In this document: in pieces, positions 24,053-32,774 of the stretch | How positions within the stretch are numbered: the first letter of the stretch is position 1 | How the letters are laid out: each line of letters opens with the position of its first letter | Assembly (NCBI RefSeq): GCF_004025535.1 | Contig: NZ_QJRG01000048.1 | Location: 436,933-500,932, forward strand | Reading direction: 5' to 3' | DNA length: 64,000 bases | DNA from: Pseudomonas alkylphenolica | Lineage (GTDB): Bacteria; Pseudomonadota; Gammaproteobacteria; Pseudomonadales; Pseudomonadaceae | Translations under genes and position numbers: made by a program | The notes under the pieces: model-generated | Told to the model about the DNA's origin: nothing | The model's database searches: none | What the model saw: the letters and a program-made list of their open reading frames with translations, nothing else

Positions 24053-25140
24053 TGCTCATTTTCCCAGCCCGGTATCAGCCATCCTTTGGCGTCGAAGCGA
24101 TAACGACGCTCATCCCATCCCTGGCCATACAGGCTCAGCACCCGGTTGTAATAACCACTGGCCGGTGACTCGATCAGGCGTTGGCGCTGCTGATGCAGGC
24201 CATCCTTTTCGTTCAGTGCGCTCAACAGCGGCAACAACGCCGCGGAAAAACCCACCGGCCCTTTGCCGTCGGCCTTGGCGCTGTCGACATCGACGCTTTC
24301 GGGCGGTACGCCGCGCTCAAGGGTCAGGTCGACCATCGGCCGATAGTGCTCCAGCAATGCCTTGCGCCCACTGGCCGCCGGGTCAAGCATCCCCAGCCAC
24401 AGGTAAACACGAATGGCGTCGTAGCTGCCTTTGGCGCCATGCACCGGGTCAGCGGCCGGCTTGCCGTTGTCACGCCAGGCCAGCCAGTCGGGTGCCAGGC
24501 CCTTGGGAGCGCTCTGCAGGAGCAATTTGCGGCTGTTGTCGGCCAGTTCCTGCCACAGCGGTGCCAGCTCGGTAAAACGGTCGAGCACCTGCAGCGGCAA
24601 ATAGCTGGTATTTAGCCGTGTGCCCTGAGCGCTGACAAAGCCCTGGTCGCCGGGCAACAGCATTACCCCAAGTCCCGGCAGCGGGCGCAGGGTTTGCGCC
24701 GCCACCCGCCAGAGGATTTCAATCGCCAGCTCACGGTATTCGGCGATGGCCCACAAACGCCCCGCTTCCAGCAAGCTATAAGCCATCCACAGATCGGCAT
24801 CACTGGCGTTGTTGCTGTCGAGCACGCGCCAGGCGCCCTGCTTGTCCTGACCCCACTTCCAGGCCGGCAAGCGTTTGGCGATGTTACCGCCGGCGAGGTT
24901 GTTTTCGGTCCAGCTCAGCAATTGCTGAAAGCGCTCGCGGTCATTGGCCACCAGGGCGAAAAACATCCCGTAGGCCTGCCCTTCCGAGGTACTCAGGCGC
25001 CCTTGGGACGGGTCGATGACCCGCCCGTCGTCGGTCACCAGGTCGGCCTTGAACTGCTCCCAGGCCGGCCAGCATCCGGCTGTTGCGAACGACGCGCACA
25101 ACCACAGCGCGCCGCCCAACAGCCACCTGGAGCCGATCAT
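24040..25140 (-). CDS. bcsZ: Periplasmic endo-1,4-beta-glucanase BcsZ (GH8)
   Basis: A cellulase required for proper cellulose assembly. The product of about 366 residues has a signal peptide (RWLLGGALWLCASFATAGC), then the GH8 fold. STSEGQAYGM carries the proton-donor Glu, NNASDADLWMAY the conserved Asp, and YDAIRVYLWLGM the second catalytic-region Asp. I chose ATG 25140, which overlaps the bcsB stop as ATGA; in-frame codons out to 25284 belong to bcsB coding sequence. All family residues are present, so it should be active. Confidence 0.94.
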   Translation of the reverse strand: MIGSRWLLGGALWLCASFATAGCWPAWEQFKADLVTDDGRVIDPSQGRLSTSEGQAYGMFFALVANDRERFQQLLSWTENNLAGGNIAKRLPAWKWGQDKQGAWRVLDSNNASDADLWMAYSLLEAGRLWAIAEYRELAIEILWRVAAQTLRPLPGLGVMLLPGDQGFVSAQGTRLNTSYLPLQVLDRFTELAPLWQELADNSRKLLLQSAPKGLAPDWLAWRDNGKPAADPVHGAKGSYDAIRVYLWLGMLDPAASGRKALLEHYRPMVDLTLERGVPPESVDVDSAKADGKGPVGFSAALLPLLSALNEKDGLHQQRQRLIESPASGYYNRVLSLYGQGWDERRYRFDAKGWLIPGWENEQCVN

Positions 25141-27443
25141 TGTTTGCCCTCGGCCAAACGGCGGCGTGCCACCCAGGCCAGCAGGCGCCAGGCCACCACA
25201 CCCAGCAGGACAATGCTCAACACCGCGCCCAGGGCCAACAGCACCGGGTGGTAGGAAAGCTGTACCCACAGCAGCATCCACCACGGCAGACGGCCGACGA
25301 AGTAAGTGTCGCCGACATAATGGCTACTGACGCCGCTGCTGCGGATCAGGCTGACCGAGCCGCGAACGAAGTCGTTGAGCTTGCTGGGGTCGGTCAGGGT
25401 CTGGCGCAACAGTTTGTAGTCGCCGTCATCGCTGGCCAGCAAGGCAACGATGCTGCGCTGATTATGGAACGGCGACTGCATGCCGGTGATGGCTGCGATC
25501 GGCGCGCGCGCCACCACATCCACCTGGCTTGCCGGCGCGTTGCGACTATCGCTGCGCAGGCGCTGGGCGCTGCTGGCGTCCAGCGACCACGGCGAACGGG
25601 CCTGACGCAACCAGTCGCGCGAACGGTCCAGCAGCAGGTTCAACTCACGCCCGCTGCCGCCACGCAGGTCATCCGGCAATGGCCCCAGCACCAACAGATC
25701 GGCATCCGCCTTGGCGGCAGTGGCCCAATCGTCCGACAGCTGCAGCCCTAGGGCCGGGTAGCCGATTCGCGAGGCCATGCCGGCAACCAGGTCGAGCATC
25801 GTGCCGACTTGCAGCTCGTTGGGTTTGCCCGGCACCAGCAGCAGGGTTTGCGACAGGTCGGCCATGCGGCTGAACGGGAACGCACTACGCCCAAAAGCGC
25901 TGAGGTCAGGCATGGCGATGTAGTGGTAGTAACCCGACAGGTCGATGGTCGAGTTCTCGTCGATGGCCGCCTGCACGTCAGCCGGCAGGTAGGTCTGGCA
26001 CTGCCCGTTCTGGGCATTGCCGACCTTGCTGGCGAAGCTGAAGTCATAGCGCAGCTTGTTGCGATCGAGCACCTTGAGTGCCGGCACCAGGGTCTTGTCC
26101 GAGAGCGTCGTGGTGTCGGCGGAGAACACCTTGGTACGCAACTCTTGCAAAGCGGCGCCCATGCCATCGGAGCCTGGCAACGGAATGCTGCCGACAAAGT
26201 GATCGTTGAGGCGAATGGTCAGGCGCGATTCATCAGTGACCACCGGTGGCGTGTAGCGGTACAGGGTCTGCAAGGCGACGCCCTGGTTGCGCCACACGAA
26301 CAGGTCAGGCGGCACGTTGAGCGACAGTTCGATCGGCTGTGGGCGCAGGCCGCTGACCTGAAGCTGGCCCGGGTAATCCTGAAGTTCGGCGAAGCGTACC
26401 GGGCGATCGGTACGCACCCAGTTTGGCGCATCGTACGGTTCGCGCGGCTTGAGTTCCTGAACCCCTTGCACCGCAACCCGATCCCCACGGAACAGGTCGG
26501 TGCCGACCGCCAGCGCCGACGCGGCCTTGACCAGGTCTTCGTCGTTGCGACCGAGCACCAGCAACACTTTGCTGTAACGGTTATCGGGGTGGGTGATTTG
26601 CTGAATCACCGGCCCGTCCACGGCCGGGAAGCGCTCAAGGTCAGCCAGGAACGCCGGGCGCCGGTCATTGGTGGCAAAAACGATGCTCGGCACCGGTTGC
26701 TGTTCGGTTTGCGCCGGCAACTGGTTGTACAGCACCGGGAACGTCGCCAGGCGCCATTTGGCCTTGCTGCCGAAGTACGAGGCAATGATCGCCGCCGCTT
26801 TCTGCTCACCCAGGCTCGGGCTACCGGCAAACACCATGGGGATGCTCAGCTGGTCGGTATCGCGCGCATCGAAATACGGTAGCGGGAAGTACGCCAGGTC
26901 GTTGTCGGTGACCAGCGCCTGCTCGTCAACGCGAATCACGCTCTTGCGGCTGAGGTTCAACCACAACGAGCTGTGCGCCGGGTCTTCGCAGATGTCGGTG
27001 TAGTGGCCGACAAACTCCACGCGCACCCGGTTGAAGTCCTGCACCAGCTTCGGATCGAGGGCCATGCGTTGCTGGCGCTGCTGGCCAATGTCGTCGGAGG
27101 TGATCGGCACCACGCCCATCAGCGCATCGTTGAGGTACACCCGCAGGTGCGACAGGCGCGGCACCAGCGCCGGCGACGGCGTGAAGTTCAGCTCCAGCTC
27201 GACGCTGCTGGCCAGGCGATCGCGACGCAGGCCGAATTCGATCTGGTCGCTGTTGCGCACGCCCATCAGCAGGCTGTCACTGCCCCGTCCGAGGTTTTCG
27301 AAGGTTTGCGCACGCAACCAGTGCGGCACCTGGGGCGCGACGGCCGTCGGTTCGGTCTGCTCATCGGCAGTTGCTGCAAAGGGAATTCCCAGGGTCGTCA
27401 TCAAGACGGCCAGGGTCCAGGAAGACAGGAATGAACGCTTCAT
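25137..27443 (-). CDS. bcsB: Cellulose synthase regulatory/periplasmic subunit BcsB
   Basis: The periplasmic partner that guides cellulose away from BcsA and anchors it by a C-terminal helix. The 768-residue protein has a signal peptide (SWTLAVLMTTLGIPFAA), two repeats of carbohydrate-binding-like plus flavodoxin-like domains (for example GVRNSDQIEFGLRRD early and ELSLNVPPDLFVW midway), and one C-terminal membrane helix (LALGAVLSIVLLGVVAWRLLAWVA). ATG 27443 overlaps the bcsA stop by 4 nt; upstream in-frame codons to 27686 are shadow sequence. Confidence 0.94.
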   Translation of the reverse strand: MKRSFLSSWTLAVLMTTLGIPFAATADEQTEPTAVAPQVPHWLRAQTFENLGRGSDSLLMGVRNSDQIEFGLRRDRLASSVELELNFTPSPALVPRLSHLRVYLNDALMGVVPITSDDIGQQRQQRMALDPKLVQDFNRVRVEFVGHYTDICEDPAHSSLWLNLSRKSVIRVDEQALVTDNDLAYFPLPYFDARDTDQLSIPMVFAGSPSLGEQKAAAIIASYFGSKAKWRLATFPVLYNQLPAQTEQQPVPSIVFATNDRRPAFLADLERFPAVDGPVIQQITHPDNRYSKVLLVLGRNDEDLVKAASALAVGTDLFRGDRVAVQGVQELKPREPYDAPNWVRTDRPVRFAELQDYPGQLQVSGLRPQPIELSLNVPPDLFVWRNQGVALQTLYRYTPPVVTDESRLTIRLNDHFVGSIPLPGSDGMGAALQELRTKVFSADTTTLSDKTLVPALKVLDRNKLRYDFSFASKVGNAQNGQCQTYLPADVQAAIDENSTIDLSGYYHYIAMPDLSAFGRSAFPFSRMADLSQTLLLVPGKPNELQVGTMLDLVAGMASRIGYPALGLQLSDDWATAAKADADLLVLGPLPDDLRGGSGRELNLLLDRSRDWLRQARSPWSLDASSAQRLRSDSRNAPASQVDVVARAPIAAITGMQSPFHNQRSIVALLASDDGDYKLLRQTLTDPSKLNDFVRGSVSLIRSSGVSSHYVGDTYFVGRLPWWMLLWVQLSYHPVLLALGAVLSIVLLGVVAWRLLAWVARRRLAEGKQ

Positions 27444-30037
27444 GTCGTGCTCTTCATTGAGTCTGAGGAAAGGGGCCGCGGCATCCGCGGAAAGTAGCTC
27501 AGCAACCAGCGCGAGGCGCTGATGATCGGCTGTATCGGCCAACGTACCCAGGCCGGGGCGTATTCGATCACCCGGTAGTAGCCCATGGCGCCGAGCGCCA
27601 GTACGTCGAAAAAGCTGCGCAGCGGGCGATCCGGCACGTGGCTGTCGCTCCAGCCGAGCCAGTTGTCGGCGCGGGCAAAGGTGCATTGCACGTAGTCGAT
27701 GCGCTGCTGCAGGGTGAGGCCGGCAAGGCTGATGCCCACCTGGCGCTCGACCGTGCGCATGACCTTGCCGGGGAAGACGAACTCACGCCCGGCACGCTCA
27801 AGCAGCAACATCACTTCGGTGGCCGGGGCCAGGTCGCGTTCGGTGTCCAGTTCGATACCGGCGCCACCATCCGAGTAGTCATACAGCAAGCCGGGATACA
27901 GGTGGCCGTCGGGCAGGCGCAGGGCCGCCGGCAGCTTCACCGGTACCCGCTGGAACTTGCGTACCTGGCGAACCTCGGCGGCGACCGCCAGTGCCGCGCC
28001 GATCAGCAACAGGTTGTAGATCACCCAGAGCGAACTGACGACCACCGTGCCGTACTCGTTGCTCGGGCCATAGGAGAAGCGCCACACGGCAAACCCCAGC
28101 CCGACCAGGTTCAACGCGGCCAGCACCAGGTAAGGCCGGGCGATCTGCCAGTCGAGCCGGTCGCTTTGGTTCATGCCGCCTTTGACGGTGACATCGAATG
28201 CGCCGCGCTTGGGCGAAAACAGCGCCACCAGGGTCGGGCGCATGATGTACCAGGCCAGCACCGACTCGTAGACCTCGCCCCAGAAGGTCTGCCGGTAAGG
28301 CCCCTGGACCCGGGAGTTGACCAGGCTGGCGTGGACCATGTGCGGCAGCACATAAAGCAACAGCAACACGGCCGGCGCATAGATCACGTACGCATGCAGC
28401 AGCAGGAAGGCCAGGGGCGCCGTGAGGAAGATCAGGCGCGGCAAGCCGGACAGAAAGTGCAGCATGGCGTTGGCGTAGCACAGGCGCTGGAACAGGCTCA
28501 GGCCCTTGCCCAGCAACGGATTGTCCAGACGGAAGATCTGCACCATGCCACGCGCCCAGCGAATGCGCTGGCGTACATGGGCCGCCAGGCTGTCGGTGGC
28601 CAGGCCCGCCGCCAGCGGAATGCGCATATAGGCCGAGTTCCAGCCGGCGCGGTGCAGGCGCAAGGCGGTGTGCGCATCCTCGGTGACGGTCTGGGTGGCA
28701 AAGCCGCCGATGTCGTCCAGCGCCGAGCGGCGCAACACAGCGCACGAGCCGCAGAAGAACGTGGCGTTCCACAAGTCGTTGCCGTCCTGGATCAGGCCGT
28801 AGAACAATTCGCCTTCGTTGGGTTTGCGCCGGAACGAGCCGAGGTTGTGCTCGAAGGGGTCGGCGGAGAAAAAGTGGTGCGGGGTCTGCACCAAGGCCAT
28901 CTTCGGGTCCTGGAGGAACCAGCCGACGGTCAGCTGCAAAAATGCCCGTACCGGAATGTGGTCGCAGTCGAACACCGCCACCAGGTCGCCAGTCAAGCGC
29001 TCCAGTGCGTGGTTGAGGTTACCCGCCTTGGCCCCGCGGTTGTCGTGACGGTCGATGTAGCCGACGCCCACTTCCTTGGCAAACGCACGGAACGATTCGC
29101 GCGCGCCGTCATCGAGGATGTACACCGTGAGCTTGTCGCGCGGCCAGTCCAGCCCCAGCGCCGCCATGACTGTGGTGCGCACCACCGACAGGTCTTCGTT
29201 GTAGGTCGGGATGACCAGGTCGACCGTTGGCCACAGGCGCCGGTCCTCCGGCAATGCCTTCACCGGCCGGCGCAACGGCCAGACGCTTTGCACAAAGCTC
29301 AGGATCAATACCAGCCAGGAATAGGTCTCGGCCAGCAACAGGATCATGCCCAGGATCAGGTCGAGGTCATTGGCCCAGTGCAGGGTCGAGGTATAGCGCC
29401 ACCACAGGTAACGGCAGGAGATGGTGATCGACAGGATGATCATCATCAACGTCGGAAAGCGCCCCGGCATGTAGCGCATCAGCATCGCCATGCCGCCCAG
29501 GGTCAGGACGAAGATCAACTGGGCGTAGAGGTTGAACGGCGAGGTGACACACAGCAAGGCGATGAACATGCCGACGATCGCCAGCACCCAGTAGAACACC
29601 CGTTCGCCGGTGGTGCCGCTGGCCTTGATGCGCTGCTGGGTCTGCGCCAGTGCGTGGCTGCCGCCAATCATCCGCGGCAAGCGGCGCATCAGTTGCACCA
29701 GCGGCTGACGTACGCGCTGGACCATGGCCAGCGAGCCGCTGCCGAGACGACGCAGCCAGCGCACACCACGCCCGCGCGACAGGTCGGCGCCGCGGGCCGG
29801 GCGCGCCGGGCGAATCAACAGCAGCCAGACCGTTTGCACCAGGCCGCGCAGCGGGTCGCCGAGGGTCGGGCGCTTGTACGCCAACTGCGGGTAGTACTGC
29901 CGCCAGTTGCCCAGCAAGCGTTGCCACTGGGGCGAATCCAGGCGCAACAACAGCCAGGCCAGGGCCGTGCCGACACTCAGCACGGCAGCCGTAAATGGCA
30001 GGGCGCCGCGCTGACGGTAGCGCCGATAGCGGGTCAT
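27440..30037 (-). CDS. bcsA: Cellulose synthase catalytic subunit BcsA (GT2 with PilZ)
   Basis: Polymerises UDP-glucose into beta-1,4-glucan and extrudes it; activated by c-di-GMP. The 865-residue polytopic protein shows the GT2 motifs in order: DDGARESF, FDCDHIPVR (DxD), TEDAHTALRLHRAGW (TED) and QRIRWARGM (QxxRW). The C-terminal PilZ domain has RKFQR (RxxxR) and DYSDGGAGIEL (DxSxxG). An N-terminal extension of about 150 residues with a helix precedes the core, as in enterobacterial-type BcsA. ATG 30037 overlaps the bcsQ stop (ATGA). Confidence 0.96.
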   Translation of the reverse strand: MTRYRRYRQRGALPFTAAVLSVGTALAWLLLRLDSPQWQRLLGNWRQYYPQLAYKRPTLGDPLRGLVQTVWLLLIRPARPARGADLSRGRGVRWLRRLGSGSLAMVQRVRQPLVQLMRRLPRMIGGSHALAQTQQRIKASGTTGERVFYWVLAIVGMFIALLCVTSPFNLYAQLIFVLTLGGMAMLMRYMPGRFPTLMMIILSITISCRYLWWRYTSTLHWANDLDLILGMILLLAETYSWLVLILSFVQSVWPLRRPVKALPEDRRLWPTVDLVIPTYNEDLSVVRTTVMAALGLDWPRDKLTVYILDDGARESFRAFAKEVGVGYIDRHDNRGAKAGNLNHALERLTGDLVAVFDCDHIPVRAFLQLTVGWFLQDPKMALVQTPHHFFSADPFEHNLGSFRRKPNEGELFYGLIQDGNDLWNATFFCGSCAVLRRSALDDIGGFATQTVTEDAHTALRLHRAGWNSAYMRIPLAAGLATDSLAAHVRQRIRWARGMVQIFRLDNPLLGKGLSLFQRLCYANAMLHFLSGLPRLIFLTAPLAFLLLHAYVIYAPAVLLLLYVLPHMVHASLVNSRVQGPYRQTFWGEVYESVLAWYIMRPTLVALFSPKRGAFDVTVKGGMNQSDRLDWQIARPYLVLAALNLVGLGFAVWRFSYGPSNEYGTVVVSSLWVIYNLLLIGAALAVAAEVRQVRKFQRVPVKLPAALRLPDGHLYPGLLYDYSDGGAGIELDTERDLAPATEVMLLLERAGREFVFPGKVMRTVERQVGISLAGLTLQQRIDYVQCTFARADNWLGWSDSHVPDRPLRSFFDVLALGAMGYYRVIEYAPAWVRWPIQPIISASRWLLSYFPRMPRPLSSDSMKSTT

Positions 30038-30768
30038 GCGTCATGCCCCCCTTCTGCAAGCAGCCAGGTCGCCAGGCTGCGCACATCGCGGGTGGCCAGG
30101 GCGTCCGGGGCGTAATAACCCACCGGGCTCTTCCAGGCCAGCGCACCGGCCATCGCTTCGTCACGGTGGATGACCTGCGGAATCAGCCGGCTATGGCGCT
30201 CGCCCCAGAGCAACAGCAAGTCACGCTGCAGCTGGCTGATTGGGTCGAAACGGTTGACCAGCAGGTAGTCGTCCCCTGCCCCTTCGGTGCTCAACAAGGC
30301 ATGACAGGCAGCGTCCGCTTCCAGCACGCGCAGGCGCATCACTGTGTCCGGCAACATCGGCACGCCGGGTTGCCCGTCCGCCAACGTGGCGGGCAAGTCC
30401 AGCAGGATCCAGTCGAAGTGCGCGTGCAAGGTCTGCAAGCGTTGCACCCAGAGATCGGGATGCGCGCGTTGATGCAGCTCCAGCCCGGCCAGCGCGTTCG
30501 CCGCCAGGGTGCCGTAGGGCAGCAGGTGCAGCCCTTCAAGCACTTGCAGCAAGGCCTCGCTCCAGCGCGCCTCGTCTTCCTGCCCGGCAACGGCCCAGCC
30601 ATCGGCCGACTCCAGCGCCAGGTTGAAATGCAGGCGCAACAGGTTGCGTGGATTGAGGTCCACCATCAGCACCCGTTGCCCCAGTGTGTGCAACGCAAAC
30701 CCCAGTGCGGCGACCACGGAGGTGGTACCTGTACCGCCGCGAATACCGCTCAACGCCACCACTGTCAT
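30034..30768 (-). CDS. bcsQ: Cellulose biosynthesis protein BcsQ (MinD/ParA-like ATPase)
   Basis: A cytoplasmic SIMIBI NTPase (YhjQ) that assembles with BcsR and BcsE on the cellulose synthase and supports secretion. The 244-residue protein has a deviant Walker A, GIRGGTGTTS, lacking the final Lys-Thr pair of classic ParA, as is also usual in BcsQ. Walker B-like segments are LMVDLNPRN and DWILLDLPA, and IPQVIHRDEAMAGALAWKSPVG is a BcsQ hallmark. I chose ATG 30768 (MTVVALSG), overlapping the bcsR stop as ATGA. Confidence 0.92.
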   Translation of the reverse strand: MTVVALSGIRGGTGTTSVVAALGFALHTLGQRVLMVDLNPRNLLRLHFNLALESADGWAVAGQEDEARWSEALLQVLEGLHLLPYGTLAANALAGLELHQRAHPDLWVQRLQTLHAHFDWILLDLPATLADGQPGVPMLPDTVMRLRVLEADAACHALLSTEGAGDDYLLVNRFDPISQLQRDLLLLWGERHSRLIPQVIHRDEAMAGALAWKSPVGYYAPDALATRDVRSLATWLLAEGGHDA

Positions 30769-30977
30769 ACGGGCTGCGCCTTGTCGTCGGTCTGCGTATT
30801 CAGCGCATCGCCCTGCAGCGACCAGCCTTCGCTTTCGGCCAGCAACGGCCAGCGGCGGCACGCCGCCAGCAGCTCGGACTCGCGGCTGATGTCCTGATAG
30901 GCCATGTCTTCATCACCCAGGCGCTGCTTGAGCCGGGCGATGTCATCGTTACGCTGTTTCCAGTCGTCCTGAGTCAT
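30765..30977 (-). CDS. bcsR: BcsR-like small cellulose biosynthesis regulator
   Basis: A protein of about 70 residues directly upstream of bcsQ, in the place and size class of BcsR (YhjR), which binds BcsQ and stabilises the secretion complex. Sequence features are an N-terminal acidic/charged helix (DDWKQRNDDIARLKQRLGDE), then the YQDISRESELLAACRRWPLLAE segment that typifies the family. I chose ATG 30977, with AGGA 5 nt upstream, over ATG 30992. It begins 17 nt after the bcsG stop, the only real gap inside the bcs gene train. Confidence 0.82.
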   Translation of the reverse strand: MTQDDWKQRNDDIARLKQRLGDEDMAYQDISRESELLAACRRWPLLAESEGWSLQGDALNTQTDDKAQPV

Positions 30978-30994
30978 TTCGTTCCTCGTCATGC

Positions 30995-32593
30995 TCATTC
31001 GGGGTATAGCATCCACTCTGTCTGCCCTTTCAGGCGTACATAGGGCCTGCCCTGGAACTCGACCACTGCCGAATCGGAGTTCTCGGACACTGCCGCCGTG
31101 GTCGGCAGGTCGTGAATCAGTGCCTCCAGGTCCAGCGGACCGCCTTGCTGCGCGTACAACCGGGCAATCAGCTCGGACACCGCCAGGTGGCTGGTCGGGG
31201 TGGTGACGTGCAACGGCCCCTGCTGGTCCGACTCGCCCATGTTGATCAGCTTGATCGCCGTCGGCACATGGGTGATGGAGCGCGAAGGAATCTCGCGCAT
31301 GCCGGAGATCTGCATGCGGTCGCCGTGTACCGCCGCACCGTGCTCCGGTACCAGCACTAGCACCACCCGCCGTCCGCTTTGCTTCATGGTGTCGATGAAC
31401 TGGTCGAGGTCGTCGAGGAAGTTCTTCGCCCGCTCCTGGAACGAGGCGCGCCGGGTGCTGCCGTCGGGGTTGGTGACCCGGTTGCCGTCATGCAGGGTGA
31501 TGGTGTTGTAGAACAACGACACCGCCGGTTTCTGGTCCTTGATCCGCTGGGCCCACCAGGCCATCCACACGTCGCGGTCACGGGCGATGTTGGCCCCGTC
31601 GTAGGATTTCAGCGCAACCGGGAAATCGTCACTGCTCATCAGCGGCGGCGGCAGGTGCTGACCGGCCAGGAAGGTCATGTATTTGCGGGTGATCGGGCCG
31701 TTGTGGTTGAGCATCAACTCCGGGGCATAACCCAGCTTGGCGAGGTTGTCGAACAGCATGCACTGCTCATTCGCCGGCTCGTACAACTTGATGTGGTGCG
31801 GCTGGCCACAGCTGGCGCGCAGCATGCGAATGGCTGCCGGGCCACTGTAGGAGGTGGCGGAGTTGAAGCGGTCGAACACTATGTTCATGCGGCGCAGCAA
31901 CGCGTTGTCACGCATGCCGGCATCTTCCAGGTCATCCCAGGCCAGCGAGCAGACGTTGAGGATCAGCACGTCAAACGGCTCTGCGGTGGGGTTCTTCTCC
32001 GGGAAGCGGGTCACCTTGCCGGCTTGCTCGCGATAGAACTGATCCAGCCAGGCATCAATGGCCTTGCTCTCGGCCACTTCGCTGGAAGCGCCCTGGGTCG
32101 TCGACACTTCGCCGGCCACCGATTGCACCGGCACGTTGAAGGCTGGCAAGGCACCGGCCAGGTACACCCACAACAACAGCGCAACCGTGACCACGGTCAG
32201 GCGCAGCCATGGCGCGATGAACAGGTAGAGCAAGGCAATGGCAAACAGCACCCCCAGTACATCCCAGTTGACGAAACGCCCGAGCAGGTCGATGACATAG
32301 TCAACAGAGAACGCCAGTACTTCAGATTGCTCGAACAGCCGCCGAAACGGCGGGTACCAGGTGTCTTTGTAGAACAGCGCAACGCCCAGCGGCACGGCAA
32401 TGACCTGACGCAGGCGTGGCAACCAGCGCCCTGGCAAGGGCAACAGCAAACCGGCGGCAAGCAGCAGATTGAGCAAGGCATTGAAATCAAGCAGGCCCAT
32501 CCACAAGAGGACGAACTTGATCAGAAAATACAGATTCCACAGGCCCAGTTCCGGCAGTCGAACGGCCGGACGGGTGGCGACCGCTTCAGTCAT
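30995..32593 (-). CDS. bcsG: Cellulose phosphoethanolamine transferase BcsG
   Basis: A membrane enzyme that transfers phosphoethanolamine from phosphatidylethanolamine to cellulose. The protein of about 532 residues has an N-terminal membrane region (about 15-170; LWNLYFLIKFVLLWMGLL and later helices) and a periplasmic alkaline-phosphatase-fold domain. The nucleophile Ser is in NSATSYSGPA, and metal ligands include LVPEHGAAVHGD. I chose ATG 32593, 6 nt after AGGAGG and overlapping bcsF by 8 nt. The product predicts pEtN-cellulose rather than plain or acetylated (Wss-type) cellulose. Confidence 0.93.
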   Translation of the reverse strand: MTEAVATRPAVRLPELGLWNLYFLIKFVLLWMGLLDFNALLNLLLAAGLLLPLPGRWLPRLRQVIAVPLGVALFYKDTWYPPFRRLFEQSEVLAFSVDYVIDLLGRFVNWDVLGVLFAIALLYLFIAPWLRLTVVTVALLLWVYLAGALPAFNVPVQSVAGEVSTTQGASSEVAESKAIDAWLDQFYREQAGKVTRFPEKNPTAEPFDVLILNVCSLAWDDLEDAGMRDNALLRRMNIVFDRFNSATSYSGPAAIRMLRASCGQPHHIKLYEPANEQCMLFDNLAKLGYAPELMLNHNGPITRKYMTFLAGQHLPPPLMSSDDFPVALKSYDGANIARDRDVWMAWWAQRIKDQKPAVSLFYNTITLHDGNRVTNPDGSTRRASFQERAKNFLDDLDQFIDTMKQSGRRVVLVLVPEHGAAVHGDRMQISGMREIPSRSITHVPTAIKLINMGESDQQGPLHVTTPTSHLAVSELIARLYAQQGGPLDLEALIHDLPTTAAVSENSDSAVVEFQGRPYVRLKGQTEWMLYPE

Positions 32594-32774
32594 GGGCGCC
32601 CTCCTTTTCACCAACATGATTAATCCTTACGCCCCGCGCGATCAGGTGACGCGGTGGCAGGCGACGGCTGAGCCAGGTGGTCAGACGTCGCCCCATGAGA
32701 AACAGCACGATCGCCGTCGGCGCCGTCAGCACGGCAGTCAGGCCGATGACCCAAATCAGTTCGTTGTAGGTCAT
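32586..32774 (-). CDS. bcsF: Small membrane protein BcsF
   Basis: A 62-residue protein with one membrane helix (LIWVIGLTAVLTAPTAIVLFLMG) and a basic cytosolic tail (RRLTTWLSRRLPPRHLIARG). Its size, topology and place between bcsE and bcsG match BcsF (YhjT), which recruits BcsE to the membrane and is needed for pEtN modification in enterobacteria. ATG 32774 overlaps the bcsE stop as ATGA, and its own stop lies 8 nt inside bcsG. Confidence 0.88.
   Translation of the reverse strand: MTYNELIWVIGLTAVLTAPTAIVLFLMGRRLTTWLSRRLPPRHLIARGVRINHVGEKEGAHD

Noticed and set aside
22034..24103. 689-codon open frame opposite bcsC (and similar long frames opposite bcsA at 27638-30115 and algK at 7051-8625)
   Set aside because: These frames are mirror images of GC-rich coding DNA with strong third-position bias. 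Their translations are low-complexity (Gln/His/Arg/Gly-rich) with no domain, while the opposite strand encodes clear, full-length family proteins.
25141..25284. Longer N-terminus for BcsZ (and 27444-27686 for BcsB)
   Set aside because: The extra residues are out-of-frame shadows of the upstream genes. The chosen ATGs give signal peptides and 4-nt overlaps.
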